This document shows positions 34,715-44,061 of a stretch of DNA of 64,000 bases, one piece after another. The DNA is from Mucilaginibacter gossypiicola (GTDB lineage: Bacteria; Bacteroidota; Bacteroidia; Sphingobacteriales; Sphingobacteriaceae): contig NZ_FOCL01000005.1 in assembly GCF_900110105.1 (NCBI RefSeq), positions 1-64,000 on the forward strand, in the 5' to 3' direction. Within the stretch, counting starts at the first letter, position 1. Every line of letters begins with the position of its first letter. The notes under the pieces were generated by a model. It was not told the DNA's origin. It did no database searches and saw nothing but the letters and a program-made list of their open reading frames with translations. The translations under genes were made by a program, and so were the position numbers.

Positions 34715-35557
34715 ATGGAGATCAAAAACCTTTACCGTCCGTACGAGCTGGAGCTGCTTGAAACAAACCAGTACACAGCCAAGCCGCACCGCAATACCTT
34801 TTTTGAAATGGTTTTTACGCTGGAAGGCAAGGGGATCCAGATCATTAACGGGCATGAGCTGCCCTATGCTTCGGATAAGTTCTTTCTGATTTTTCCTGAA
34901 GATCAGCATGGCTTTGAAGTGCATGAGCTTACGCGGTTTTACTTTATCCGCTTTACTGATAGCTACCTGAAAACACAAAGCGAAAAGTGGGTTAAAAAAA
35001 TGGAATACATTTTTCATAACCATAACCATTTGCCGGGTTGTATCCTTAAAACAGTTACCGATAAGCCGTTGGTAAGGGCTATGATAGAGGCTTTGCAGCG
35101 CGAAACCTCAAACGAGTTTCCTCAACACAACGAGGTAGTGGAACAATTGATGAATACCATTATCACTATTGCTGCCCGCAATATCACGCTGCAGCAGCAC
35201 GCCAATATTATTAAACAACCATCAACAACCACGCTGCCGCTGCTTAATTACATCCACGAATATATTTATCAGCCAGAACGCCTAAAGGCCGAGTGTATGG
35301 CCTCATCATTTAACTTTTCGCCCAACTATATCAGCGAATACTTTAAGAAAACTACGGGCGAAAGCTTACAGCAATATATTACCAACTATAAACTCAAGCT
35401 GATAGAAACCCGCCTGCAATACACTGATAAACGCATGAGCGAAATTGCCTATGAGTTTGGTTTTACTGATGAGAGCCATCTGAACCGGATCTTTAAAAAA
35501 TACAAAGGGGAGAACCCCACGGCGTTTAGGAAGAGATATGCGGAGGTGAATAATTAA
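34715..35557 (+). CDS. AraC family transcriptional regulator
   Basis: A 280-residue regulator from the ATG at 34715 (MEIKNLYRPYELELLETNQY). The 25 residues of the longer frame are not conserved in appearance. An N-terminal cupin sensor (ALEGKGIQIINGHELPY region) and a C-terminal AraC helix-turn-helix domain (MASSFNFSPNYISEYFKKTTGESLQQYI, MSEIAYEFGFTDESHLNRIFKKYKG) are seen. It is divergent from the DoxX-deacetylase pair. Confidence 0.88.
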   Translation: MEIKNLYRPYELELLETNQYTAKPHRNTFFEMVFTLEGKGIQIINGHELPYASDKFFLIFPEDQHGFEVHELTRFYFIRFTDSYLKTQSEKWVKKMEYIFHNHNHLPGCILKTVTDKPLVRAMIEALQRETSNEFPQHNEVVEQLMNTIITIAARNITLQQHANIIKQPSTTTLPLLNYIHEYIYQPERLKAECMASSFNFSPNYISEYFKKTTGESLQQYITNYKLKLIETRLQYTDKRMSEIAYEFGFTDESHLNRIFKKYKGENPTAFRKRYAEVNN

Positions 35558-35571
35558 ATTTATAACATACG

Positions 35572-36159
35572 ATGAGCCTTAGACAATTCTTAAGCTATTT
35601 TAAATCTCACAAGGCTGATAATGCCGAATATATACCTATTATTTGGGAAGATGACTATTGCCAGGTAGAATTAATACCCGAGGCAAATCTGTCGTTCGTA
35701 CTTCGACAAATTAAGGAGGCAAATCTATTTGCGGAAAAACATAGAACAGAGTTGGGCTATACTGCTGTATTTATGCGTAAAGACAATCCAATGAAGACAA
35801 TCTCGGAGGAAATTCGCGGGGATTATTTAAGAAAAGCGATGATTTCATTTAGGTTGCCGGAATTAACCAAAATGCGTTATCAAGGCGGAAGTGTAAAATC
35901 TTTTAATGGATCAAATACAAATGCATTTGGTTTTCCATGTTTTACGCTGTTTTTTGATACTGAAGGCGAATTTGTGAAAAATATCTGGGTGAAATTTGCT
36001 CAGGTACCATCAGGAAATGACGTTGATATCATAATATCTTCACTTTATAATTTGGGGGAAGAAAATGATTTAATATTAGTAGATTGGAATAGCGATGACA
36101 TCGTTGATCTCAAAAACAAGAATCAGATAAGAAATTATTTAGCCGAATGGCGGAGATAA
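35572..36159 (+). CDS. hypothetical protein
   Basis: A 195-residue soluble protein without signal peptide or recognised domain. It is richer in A and T than its neighbours and looks like an immunity- or DUF-type accessory protein in composition, but I cannot assign a family. It starts 14 bp after the AraC gene and could share its transcript. A bidirectional terminator follows. Confidence 0.65.
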   Translation: MSLRQFLSYFKSHKADNAEYIPIIWEDDYCQVELIPEANLSFVLRQIKEANLFAEKHRTELGYTAVFMRKDNPMKTISEEIRGDYLRKAMISFRLPELTKMRYQGGSVKSFNGSNTNAFGFPCFTLFFDTEGEFVKNIWVKFAQVPSGNDVDIIISSLYNLGEENDLILVDWNSDDIVDLKNKNQIRNYLAEWRR

Positions 36160-36190
36160 GTCCGATGGGATTATCTCTTTATAATTAAAC

Positions 36191-36223
36191 AAAAAGGGAC
36201 TTACAATTTGTAAATCCCTTTTT
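36191..36223. terminator. bidirectional terminator
   Basis: AAAAAGGGA (36191-36199) pairs with TCCCTTTTT (36215-36223), and TTAC/GTAA extends the stem past one mismatch. It ends both the plus-strand hypothetical gene and the minus-strand tRNA. Confidence 0.85.
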
Positions 36224-36225
36224 AG

Positions 36226-36297
36226 TGCTCCCGACGAGATTCGAACTCATATCGATGGTACCGGAAACCATAATTCTATCCATTGAACTACGGAAGC
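36226..36297 (-). tRNA. tRNA-Arg (anticodon CCG)
   Basis: A 72-nt cloverleaf on the minus strand. Acceptor GCTTCCG/CGGGAGC, D-stem GTTC/GAAT, anticodon stem ATGGT/ACCAT with loop TTCCGGT, T-arm ATGAG/CTCGT with loop TTCGAAT, discriminator A. Anticodon CCG decodes CGG. The 3' CCA is not encoded, as usual in Bacteroidota. Confidence 0.93.
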
Positions 36298-36609
36298 AGA
36301 TTGTATGGCAAATATAGACTATTTTGGAAAGTTTAAAACTTCTACTTTTCTTTTCTTGAGCTGGTTCCTAACAAATATCGAAATACCGGAAATAGAATAA
36401 TATTTAAACAACGGCTTCGATGACTATACTGAGGCAAATAATCACTAAGTATTAGGAAATAATAGTTTTCGTCGGGTTGCCTCCTGATCGGGCTGCCTGA
36501 CTAATCCTTTAATGGGGAGATGTGTTGATAATTAATATATTAACTAAATTTTATCCCGCTATTGAAGTATAAAGTATAGTTAAGTGTATTGATACTGAAG
36601 TATAAAAGA
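36298..36609. other. intergenic region, no gene seen
   Basis: This AT-rich gap of about 310 bp between tRNA-Arg and the aquaporin gene holds the tRNA promoter on the minus strand. I see no further open frame or strong hairpin. Confidence 0.5.
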
Positions 36610-37317
36610 TCACTCTTTTTCAAGAATGTAACGCCAGGTTACCGCACTCAAAATACTGCCTAAAACAGGAGCTGAGATAAACAGCCAAAGCTGAGATATT
36701 GCTGCTGCGCCGGCAAAAAGGGCTGGTCCAATGCTCCTGGCTGGGTTTACCGATACGCCGGTTACAGGTATGCCCACAATATGAATAAGAACCAGGCTTA
36801 AACCTATTGATAAGCCGGCAAAGCCGCCATGTATGTTTTTGGTAGATGTAGCGCCGAATATCACCAGCAGAAATATAAAAGTAAATATCGTTTCGGCTAT
36901 AAAACCGGCCAATAAACTATAATGGGCAGGTGAGGCTTCAGCATAGCCATTTTGCCCCAGCCCGTTGGTTATAACGTTGTAATCTTGCTTCCCCGACGCG
37001 ATCAGCAACAAAATGGCTGCCCCGGCAATTGCGCCCAAAACCTGGGCTATAATATAAGAAATTGCTTCCTTACCAGTCATTCTGCCGGCCACAACCATGC
37101 CTATAGTAATTGCCGGGTTAATATGACAGCCCGATATATGGCCAATAGCATAAGCCATGGCCACTACCGACAGGCCAAAGGCAAAAGCTATTCCCAATAA
37201 ACCAACTCCGGTTGTGCCGTTGGATCCTGCAATTACCGCGCTGCCGCAACCCATTAATACAAGTACCATGGTTCCCAGAAATTCGGCAAAAAACTTTGAT
37301 TGTAAATTAGGTTTCAT
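36610..37317 (-). CDS. aqpZ: aquaporin Z-like channel
   Basis: A 235-residue MIP family channel with six membrane helices. Two half-helices carry NPA motifs in HINPAITIG (near residue 66) and SVNPARSIG (near 190). The selectivity residues of the water-specific type look likely because the Arg of the second NPA (NPAR) is present. It stands alone, downstream of nothing related. Confidence 0.93.
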   Translation of the reverse strand: MKPNLQSKFFAEFLGTMVLVLMGCGSAVIAGSNGTTGVGLLGIAFAFGLSVVAMAYAIGHISGCHINPAITIGMVVAGRMTGKEAISYIIAQVLGAIAGAAILLLIASGKQDYNVITNGLGQNGYAEASPAHYSLLAGFIAETIFTFIFLLVIFGATSTKNIHGGFAGLSIGLSLVLIHIVGIPVTGVSVNPARSIGPALFAGAAAISQLWLFISAPVLGSILSAVTWRYILEKE

Positions 37318-37459
37318 TTGTAACAGTTTATGATCGTGATACTTCGTAAGGGATTACAGGTGCAAATAAAATTAAATTGCAGATGCCTGTTTAATCGGTT
37401 CGATAGAGGGCCGATTTTGGCCGACAGAAAGTATCTAACAGAAGATGACTTTAATTATT

Positions 37460-38197
37460 TCAGGAAACAGGAATGGTTGTGGCTGTACCCGGTGTTTTAG
37501 GCAAGGCATAGTAAAAAGTAGTTCCCTCGCCAATTGTCGATTCGGCCCATATCCTGCCATTCATTTGCGTTATCATATCATGGCAAATGCTCATTGCCAT
37601 TCCTGCCCCTTTTAAAAGTCCGCTTGTGGCGGGATCGGAATTGTTTAAATGAAACAGTTCCTGGATTTGGGAGGCAGACATGCCGTTACCCTGATCGGTA
37701 AAGGCAACTGTGATCCAGTTTTCATCTTCGCTGCATGTTACCCCAATTATGCCTCCTTCGGGCGAATATTTGGTGGCATTGCTCAATATATTCCTGTTGA
37801 TAAACTGGATCATTTCTTTATGCGCGCAGATCACCTGGCTCTCCGGAACTATATTATACAAAATAATATGCTTATTGAGCTGATCGTATAGATATAAGGC
37901 ATTGGCTTCATGAATAAGATCATGAAGTAATAACGGTTCTGTTTTAATTACAAAATCCTTGCTGGCAGATTTTGCCCAGTAAAGTAAGCCATTGAGCAGG
38001 TCCATACTTTTGGACGCAGTGTTGCGGAGATCTTCAAACAACAGGTGGATTTCGCCCTCCGATAAAGCTTTATTGGTGTGCTTGATCATATCTGCCGTCA
38101 TAACAAGCGTGGCAAAAGGCTGCCGTAGATCATGGGCCAAAATGGCGATCATTGTTTGGTTGAAATTATCCTTTAATTCTGCTTCCTTAGTCCTCAT
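37460..38197 (-). CDS. small soluble sensor histidine kinase
   Basis: A 245-residue kinase with no sensor domain: only ~15 residues precede the H-box AHDLRQPF (His22). The ATPase domain is complete, with N-box NILSNATKY, G1 TDQGNG and G2 GAGMAM. It must take its signal from a partner protein. It lies 177 bp downstream of the LytTR response regulator, both on the minus strand, which makes them a plausible kinase-regulator pair. Confidence 0.88.
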   Translation of the reverse strand: MRTKEAELKDNFNQTMIAILAHDLRQPFATLVMTADMIKHTNKALSEGEIHLLFEDLRNTASKSMDLLNGLLYWAKSASKDFVIKTEPLLLHDLIHEANALYLYDQLNKHIILYNIVPESQVICAHKEMIQFINRNILSNATKYSPEGGIIGVTCSEDENWITVAFTDQGNGMSASQIQELFHLNNSDPATSGLLKGAGMAMSICHDMITQMNGRIWAESTIGEGTTFYYALPKTPGTATTIPVS

Positions 38198-38374
38198 ATT
38201 TACGCTGATAGTAACATGCCTGATCTGTCAATAACGATCAATTCGTCAGCAAAGAAAAATATGTTAAAACAGCAAAAGAAAACTTTCGACAGACTGGTTA
38301 TTATGGCAGACGGAATAGTTATTACATCAGACCAATAGTACGGTGCAATTTAGACTATATAACGACGGGGACGT

Positions 38375-39109
38375 TTACAACCATTGATGTGCAAATTTCC
38401 TAAACTCTTCCTTAAACTGTTCTGTTATTGGAATAGTGATTTTGCGTATTTTAATGGTGTTTTTGGTAAGCGAATCTATTTTATCAATAGAAATGATAAA
38501 CGAACGGTGCACCCTTATAAAGCCATTGGCCGGCAGTTTTTCTTCTACAGCCTTCATGGTAGCAAGTGCTTTTACATATCCTAAATCGCCTGTTAAATAA
38601 ACTTTTACGTAATCTTTAAAGCCTTCTACATACAATATGTCTTTCAAATAAATCCGCACCATTTCGTACTCCACTTTCAAGAATATAAACTCATTTGGGA
38701 GGTAATTTTCAGTATGAGCAGCCGGTTTCTCTTTTTCGGTAAAATATGTTTTTGCTTTATAAGCCGATTTCAAAAACTCCTCATATACAACCGGTTTAAG
38801 CAGATAATCAAGTGCATTCACTTTATATCCTTCTAATGCGAACCTTTCATAGCCGCTAATAAAAATTATCCGTGGTGCGTCGGCCCCGTGAGTGGCCTGC
38901 AGCATCCTTGCAAATTCCATTCCGCTCATTTCGGGCATGTCGATATCCATAAATATAAGCTGGATATCCTGCGTTGCCATTGCTGAAAGCGCTTGCGCTG
39001 CCGACTGGTAGTAGGTGAGTAAATTTAAAAATGGAATCTGGCTTATTAATACTCTCAGGTGAGTAATTGCAAATTCGTCGTCGTCTACAATGATACAATT
39101 TATTGACAT
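38375..39109 (-). CDS. LytTR family response regulator
   Basis: A 244-residue regulator from the ATG at 39109 (MSINCIIVDDDEFAI). The receiver domain has the acidic pair DDD, acceptor Asp in FMDIDMPEMSG and Lys in LLKPVVYEEF. The LytTR DNA-binding domain covers the C-terminal ~100 residues (FLKVEYEMVRIYLKDILYVEGFKDYVKVY, IRVHRSFIISIDKI). Its likely partner kinase is the small kinase downstream or the hybrid kinase upstream. Confidence 0.9.
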   Translation of the reverse strand: MSINCIIVDDDEFAITHLRVLISQIPFLNLLTYYQSAAQALSAMATQDIQLIFMDIDMPEMSGMEFARMLQATHGADAPRIIFISGYERFALEGYKVNALDYLLKPVVYEEFLKSAYKAKTYFTEKEKPAAHTENYLPNEFIFLKVEYEMVRIYLKDILYVEGFKDYVKVYLTGDLGYVKALATMKAVEEKLPANGFIRVHRSFIISIDKIDSLTKNTIKIRKITIPITEQFKEEFRKFAHQWL

Positions 39110-39333
39110 CGGTAAACTTTTAAACAATAATGGGGCGGCAAAATAAAAACCAATCTTCCGTCAGGAACATATTAAACATGTTTCGGGCGAAAGGCACTAT
39201 CAGACAATTAAACGGCAAAAAATCCTGTTAATTTGCGATGGCGTTGGCGATGTCAAATATAGCTATATATTGAAAAGAAATCAAAAATACGCGTTTTATA
39301 CTATGGCCAAGCTAATTTCTGCTATCTGAAATA

Positions 39334-41481
39334 CTATCCATTTATTTCAATTGCCGAAACAACTTTTTTGAGGAGCTCTGCCTCTGTGAAAGGTTTTTCA
39401 ATCGCACTTGTAAAATTTTGCTTCAACTTTTGTTCATACGCGGAGGTTAACTCATCCGAGCAGATGGCAATAACAGGTGGTTTATTTAGCAGTTCCTTTG
39501 ATTCTTTTAAATTAACTGCAAATTTCACTGCTTCTGCCTCGGATGCAGCCAAATCAACCAATACTATATTTATTGGTTGTTCAGCCAGTATTTTTAAAGC
39601 CGCTCTCGCATCCAGCGCCTGGTAAAAATTAATATTCCATTTGCTTGTAAGCATTTTAAGAAAAGTTAAGCTGAGCTCGTTATGATCAACGGCCAATATA
39701 TTCAAGCCATTTAATTTCGATGTCAAATTATCACCGGTGTTTTCTTCCGTTTCGGTCACAATCTTTTTGTAAGGTATAAAGAAGCTGAAAGTACTTCCGG
39801 CATTTTCCTTACTTTCTACGGTTATCTCTCCTTCCTGCAATTCAACAAGTTGTTTGCAGATATAGAGCCCCAGGCCGGTACCGGTTTGTCCTTTTGCTGA
39901 GTTTGTTTGGTAGTATTTTGAAAAAAGCCGCCCTTGCTGCTGTATACTAATGCCCTGGCCCGAATCTTTAATACTTATCTGCAGCCTGCTGGTGTTGTTT
40001 ACCTCCCTGAGATTTGCATTGATGCTGACACCTCCAACCTTTGTATATTTTATGGCGTTACTTAATAAATTGATCATGATCTGTTTAAGCCTGAAGCTAT
40101 CACCGAGTATCATGGATGCTTTATCGCCCTCAAAATTATAATTTAAAAATAAGTTCTTTTTAGTGGCGCTAAACTCCATGTTTTCAACTAATTGGCTCAG
40201 TATGAGATCGGGATTAAAGGGTTCTGAAATGATCTTAAATTCGCTTGTTTCCATTTTAGCAGCATCAAGTGTATCATTTAGGGTGTGTAACAACATATCA
40301 GATGAAAGCCTGATGGAATTAAGCATCTCTATTTGCTTTGTTGAGAGGTTTGAGCGGCTGAAAATATATAAAAAACCATTGATGGCAGTGAGCGGATTAC
40401 GCACCTCATGGCTCATCTGCAATAAAAGGTTCATCTTTTGCTGAGCCATACCAACAGATCGTTCATTTTCATGAACTAAATAGGTTTCTGCTCTGTTGAG
40501 GTTAATAATAAACATTATAAGCAGTGCGGCAAATACCAATACGAAGAAGAGTGACGCAAGATAAAATTTATTAAATAATGAAGTAGTGTCGCGATAACTC
40601 TTAAGCGCGTTTTCTTTAAGTTCGTTTACCAGGCTTGTGTTAATATTAGTTATTTCGGTAACGATTCTTTCCAGTTCGCTATTAATGTGCATGTTAAGCA
40701 CAATCATTTGCTTTTGGGTAGTAAATAATTTAGAGTTACGTTGTTGTAATTGCTGTAGCTTTTTACTGTAGATATCTTTTTCCCGGCTGGATATCCGCCT
40801 GTTTACCGAGTCTATTATCCTGGCTGTTCTGTTAGAGTTTATTACCGTTACATTAGCAACGCCGGCGTTAGAATTTTTATTGGCAATTGCATCCTTTATC
40901 CTTGCAAAAAAGCCTTTTTTATTTACCTGTCCATCGGTTTTTATTGTGTCGCTGGTTTTAAGTTTTTTGCCCTTCCTGCTGGATGTCGTGGTGTATACAT
41001 TATCATCGTTAACCGGATTTATACCTGATGAGGCTGTTAAAAGCGAATCGAAGCTATGCTTCAACACATACAAATTAGCAGAGAGTTTTAATTTCTTTAC
41101 ATACAGGTTTCTAACTTTTGCACGTTGCGACTCTGTTAGCTTTGCTGTATCTATATTGTCTTTAAGCAAGCTGTCGATAAGGGTGAACGATTGGGCAAGC
41201 TTGGTCTTGTATTCAGTATTTTTTATGCTATCGGATGTTAAAAGCGAAGCCTGAAAATCATCTTCGGCCTCGTGAAGTAACAGTAATGCTCTTTGCGATT
41301 TAGCCTGATCATATTCGAGGTTCAGGGTTAACCCGGATAATGTGTTTAACCGGTTAGAAACAGAGCCATTTACAAACAGGGCTATAATGGCAAGGATTAT
41401 AATTAGTGCTATAAATGCAAGCAATATTTTCCGCGAAATGCTTTTAATATTACCGGAACTCAATTCATTTTTATAAAACAT
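39334..41481 (-). CDS. membrane hybrid histidine kinase with degenerate receiver
   Basis: A 715-residue protein. Membrane helices at about 19-39 and 305-327 bracket a ~265-residue mostly helical extracytoplasmic region, so it may sense an envelope signal. His358 lies in SHEVRNPLTAING. The ATPase motifs are intact (LLSNAIKYTK, DSGQGI, GTGLGL). The C-terminal receiver keeps Asp643 (VLVDLAAS) and the KPF lysine, but the first acidic pair reads DH and the loop after the Asp lacks MPxMxG, so phosphorylation may be weak. Its start overlaps the upstream PAS kinase by 11 bp. Confidence 0.88.
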   Translation of the reverse strand: MFYKNELSSGNIKSISRKILLAFIALIIILAIIALFVNGSVSNRLNTLSGLTLNLEYDQAKSQRALLLLHEAEDDFQASLLTSDSIKNTEYKTKLAQSFTLIDSLLKDNIDTAKLTESQRAKVRNLYVKKLKLSANLYVLKHSFDSLLTASSGINPVNDDNVYTTTSSRKGKKLKTSDTIKTDGQVNKKGFFARIKDAIANKNSNAGVANVTVINSNRTARIIDSVNRRISSREKDIYSKKLQQLQQRNSKLFTTQKQMIVLNMHINSELERIVTEITNINTSLVNELKENALKSYRDTTSLFNKFYLASLFFVLVFAALLIMFIINLNRAETYLVHENERSVGMAQQKMNLLLQMSHEVRNPLTAINGFLYIFSRSNLSTKQIEMLNSIRLSSDMLLHTLNDTLDAAKMETSEFKIISEPFNPDLILSQLVENMEFSATKKNLFLNYNFEGDKASMILGDSFRLKQIMINLLSNAIKYTKVGGVSINANLREVNNTSRLQISIKDSGQGISIQQQGRLFSKYYQTNSAKGQTGTGLGLYICKQLVELQEGEITVESKENAGSTFSFFIPYKKIVTETEENTGDNLTSKLNGLNILAVDHNELSLTFLKMLTSKWNINFYQALDARAALKILAEQPINIVLVDLAASEAEAVKFAVNLKESKELLNKPPVIAICSDELTSAYEQKLKQNFTSAIEKPFTEAELLKKVVSAIEING

Positions 41482-42550
41482 TGTATTTATTTATTCTAAT
41501 TTCCCAGGCGATTGCGCCGTAGCGTTTTTTGTGAGTTAATAATTTGCCGCTATGTTCTGCAAGCATTTTTTCGGCATTAATTAAGCCATCATACCCGGCG
41601 GGGAATGGGTTTGTGTTACTATAAGTTTGCAGTTTCCTGTTTCCGAGGGTCGGCAATCGTTCGTCGGTGATGATCAAACTTGAAAAATAATTTCCTTCAA
41701 CGCCCGAAATAACAATGTCGCCATCATGCTTTCCTGCCCCGATAATATAGTTTATAATGTTTACAAACGCTGTCTCCAATATAAAACGATCGTAAAATAT
41801 AAGTTTAGGAAAATCCGGTTTAAAATACAACCGGATATTTTTTTGAGCAAGACGAGGTTTTAAATTTTGGTAGTACGTTGTTAAAAAGGGTTCAAGATCA
41901 ATCAAAACCGGTCGAAATGTAAAAGTGCCTCTTTCAATTTCAGTGCGATGCAGTACTGTATTAAGCAGGTGTGTGGCATAGTCAACATGCCGCCCCAGGT
42001 CATAAATTATTCTTTCAAATTGTTCTCTTTCTATATCGGTATGTTGAGTGGATAAATTATCCAGCAATATTTTTATGTGAGACAGCGGGTCCCGCACATC
42101 ATGTTTTACCATTGAAAGCAGCAGGTTTTTTTGCTGAACAGTTTTGCTTAGCTTATTATTTTGCCTTTCCAGTTCGTCTATATTTAAAAAAGTGAATACA
42201 GTTAAATGATCTATTTGAGTTTCATAGATATCGTACCAATAATAGGATCCATCTGCACAACAAACTTTAGTTTCCAGATGAAAGAATGATCGGCCATACT
42301 TCGCTGCAATATTCCGTCTTTTATCGCGGCAGTTCATGATCTCATTTTGATAGTCAGGATCTGGATATGCTTTCTGAAACCAATCCTGCAGATCGTGAAG
42401 TTCATCGTTTTTATAACCTATCCCGGCAACAAAGGCACCGTTGCAGTATAAATTTTGATTCTCAAGTGCTGAATTATTAATGATTATAACAGGGGTAATC
42501 ATAATATCCGCAATTTTAAAGAAACTGTCTGCAGTAGTGATCTTTTCCAA
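41471..42550 (-). CDS. PAS-linked histidine kinase-like protein with eroded ATPase motifs
   Basis: A 359-residue soluble protein. The N-terminal ~115 residues look like a PAS fold with a PAC-like WYDIYETQID segment. His150 in KHDVRDPLSHI is present. The ATPase domain lacks the usual motifs: the N-box region reads NIINYIIGAG (the second Asn replaced by Tyr), and G1 reads TDERLP in place of DxGxG. It could be a phosphotransfer or scaffold protein. It is a paralogue of the protein at 42985-44061 and overlaps the hybrid kinase gene. Confidence 0.82.
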   Translation of the reverse strand: MEKITTADSFFKIADIMITPVIIINNSALENQNLYCNGAFVAGIGYKNDELHDLQDWFQKAYPDPDYQNEIMNCRDKRRNIAAKYGRSFFHLETKVCCADGSYYWYDIYETQIDHLTVFTFLNIDELERQNNKLSKTVQQKNLLLSMVKHDVRDPLSHIKILLDNLSTQHTDIEREQFERIIYDLGRHVDYATHLLNTVLHRTEIERGTFTFRPVLIDLEPFLTTYYQNLKPRLAQKNIRLYFKPDFPKLIFYDRFILETAFVNIINYIIGAGKHDGDIVISGVEGNYFSSLIITDERLPTLGNRKLQTYSNTNPFPAGYDGLINAEKMLAEHSGKLLTHKKRYGAIAWEIRINKYNVL

Positions 42551-42604
42551 GGATAGAAGGTTTAAGTAAATATTTTATTGTTGCAAAAGCAAACAGTAAT
42601 AAAC

Positions 42605-42874
42605 TTATACTCTGAAATTTCGCTCTTGTGCCGATGTTAAAATACGGTAACGGGATTTGAGGCATTTGGCGCAGAAATATCTTTTAATCGGAAGGAAAAA
42701 TAACAGATTGCGCCCAAACCAATTTCGTGGCATTTTATAATGGAAGGGTTGTGAACACCTTCTGCAGTGCATAAAGGGCTTATCATTGTAACTCATAAAT
42801 TCAAATAATGCCTTTTCAGGCTGTGTATCAAATGCAAAAAAGACTAATTGTAAAACTTTGGGAGAATGCCTCAT
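42605..42874 (-). CDS. small zinc-ribbon-like protein
   Basis: An 89-residue basic protein with two CxxC pairs, CRRC and CAKC, 31 residues apart, a pattern of a zinc ribbon. The second half has PRNWFGRNLLFFLPIKRYFC. The start at 42874 is used here, but Met27 (42796) would give a 63-residue form starting closer to the motif. It lies between two kinase-like genes on the same strand, and may belong to the same signalling island. Function unknown. Confidence 0.65.
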   Translation of the reverse strand: MRHSPKVLQLVFFAFDTQPEKALFEFMSYNDKPFMHCRRCSQPFHYKMPRNWFGRNLLFFLPIKRYFCAKCLKSRYRILTSAQERNFRV

Positions 42875-42984
42875 TACGCGTCATCGACTATAATTATCAT
42901 TGACGCTTTTGGTTATCGGGTGAATTTTAGTCCTGGTTTTTCTTTTTGCTTAATGTCATTCTGTACAATTGCTAAATAGTTCAA

Positions 42985-44061
42985 CTAATTGTATATCATT
43001 ATCTCGCAGGAGGCGCCGGTTGCCAGTGAGTTTGATACACTCAGTTTACCTCTATACTGTTCTAAAATCTGTTTTGCGCTAATAAGCCCAAGACTGAAAC
43101 CCTCTGCAATGTCCTGGCCTGCACTTTGATGATGATTTTGGTTTTCCATAGCATCCATTTGTTCTGCGGTCATCCTGTTTCCCGGATTTGTTATGATTAA
43201 ACTGGAATGCTTTTCATAATGTCTCAATGAAATCTTAATTACACCGTTTTTAGGTGTGTGCATTATAGCATGATCAATTACATTTCTAAAAATTATATCA
43301 AGGGCAAACTGGTCGTAATAGATGATGCCGGGCCCCGGAATTTCAAAAACCAGATTGATTTGCAGGTCGTTTAATATCCTGTTAAATACGTGCCTGCAAT
43401 TGTTTAAAAAATCCTTCAGTTTAATTTCTTCAGGCTTAAATATGAATACTTCTCTTTGGCTTTCCATACGTAACCGGGCAGGAGCTACCGTATTTAACAG
43501 ATAACTCAACTGATCAGTTAATGCCAAAGCTATTTCGCAGATCCTGCTTTTGTTTAAATAGTTCATTTGGTAACCATCCAGAATTGCTTTAAGGTTACTT
43601 AATGGCGATCGTACCTCATGCGTAAGTACAGAAAGTAACAGCGTTTTTTGCTGTATTACATTAACCAGTTTATCATTTTTCTCTTTTATCCTGCTGATAT
43701 TAAGCAACGTGATCATTTTTAATGACCCCACAGCAACGCTATGAAACTCGTACCATTTATATGAATTATCGGCACAATATATCCTTGCTGCCAAGCTAAA
43801 ATGATGATTGCCGTTTGCTTTTGCTGTTGTTTTTTTATTGTTCCAGGCGGTCTGTATTTCCTCCCGGTAAGCCGGGTCAGGATATACTGTTCGCCACCAT
43901 GTTGTGTGATTGGGAATGTCATCTATATTATACCCAACCTCGTTGTAAAAAGCGATGTTAAAGTGAAGCCTGCTGATATCAACGCTTTCGTCATCTATGA
44001 TAACAGGGGTAATGACGTGATCTACAGCTCTGAGAAAGGTATTTCTATTAATATTATTCAT
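42985..44061 (-). CDS. PAS-linked histidine kinase-like protein, paralogue with eroded ATPase motifs
   Basis: A 358-residue protein with the same architecture as 41471-42550: PAS-like N-terminus (WYEFHSVAVG) and an H-box THEVRSPLSNL (His148). The N-box reads NVIDHAIMH (Asn replaced by His) and G1 reads TNPGNR in place of DxGxG, while G2 (GFSLGL) is better kept. ATP binding is doubtful. It is the first gene of the minus-strand island. Confidence 0.82.
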   Translation of the reverse strand: MNNINRNTFLRAVDHVITPVIIDDESVDISRLHFNIAFYNEVGYNIDDIPNHTTWWRTVYPDPAYREEIQTAWNNKKTTAKANGNHHFSLAARIYCADNSYKWYEFHSVAVGSLKMITLLNISRIKEKNDKLVNVIQQKTLLLSVLTHEVRSPLSNLKAILDGYQMNYLNKSRICEIALALTDQLSYLLNTVAPARLRMESQREVFIFKPEEIKLKDFLNNCRHVFNRILNDLQINLVFEIPGPGIIYYDQFALDIIFRNVIDHAIMHTPKNGVIKISLRHYEKHSSLIITNPGNRMTAEQMDAMENQNHHQSAGQDIAEGFSLGLISAKQILEQYRGKLSVSNSLATGASCEIMIYN

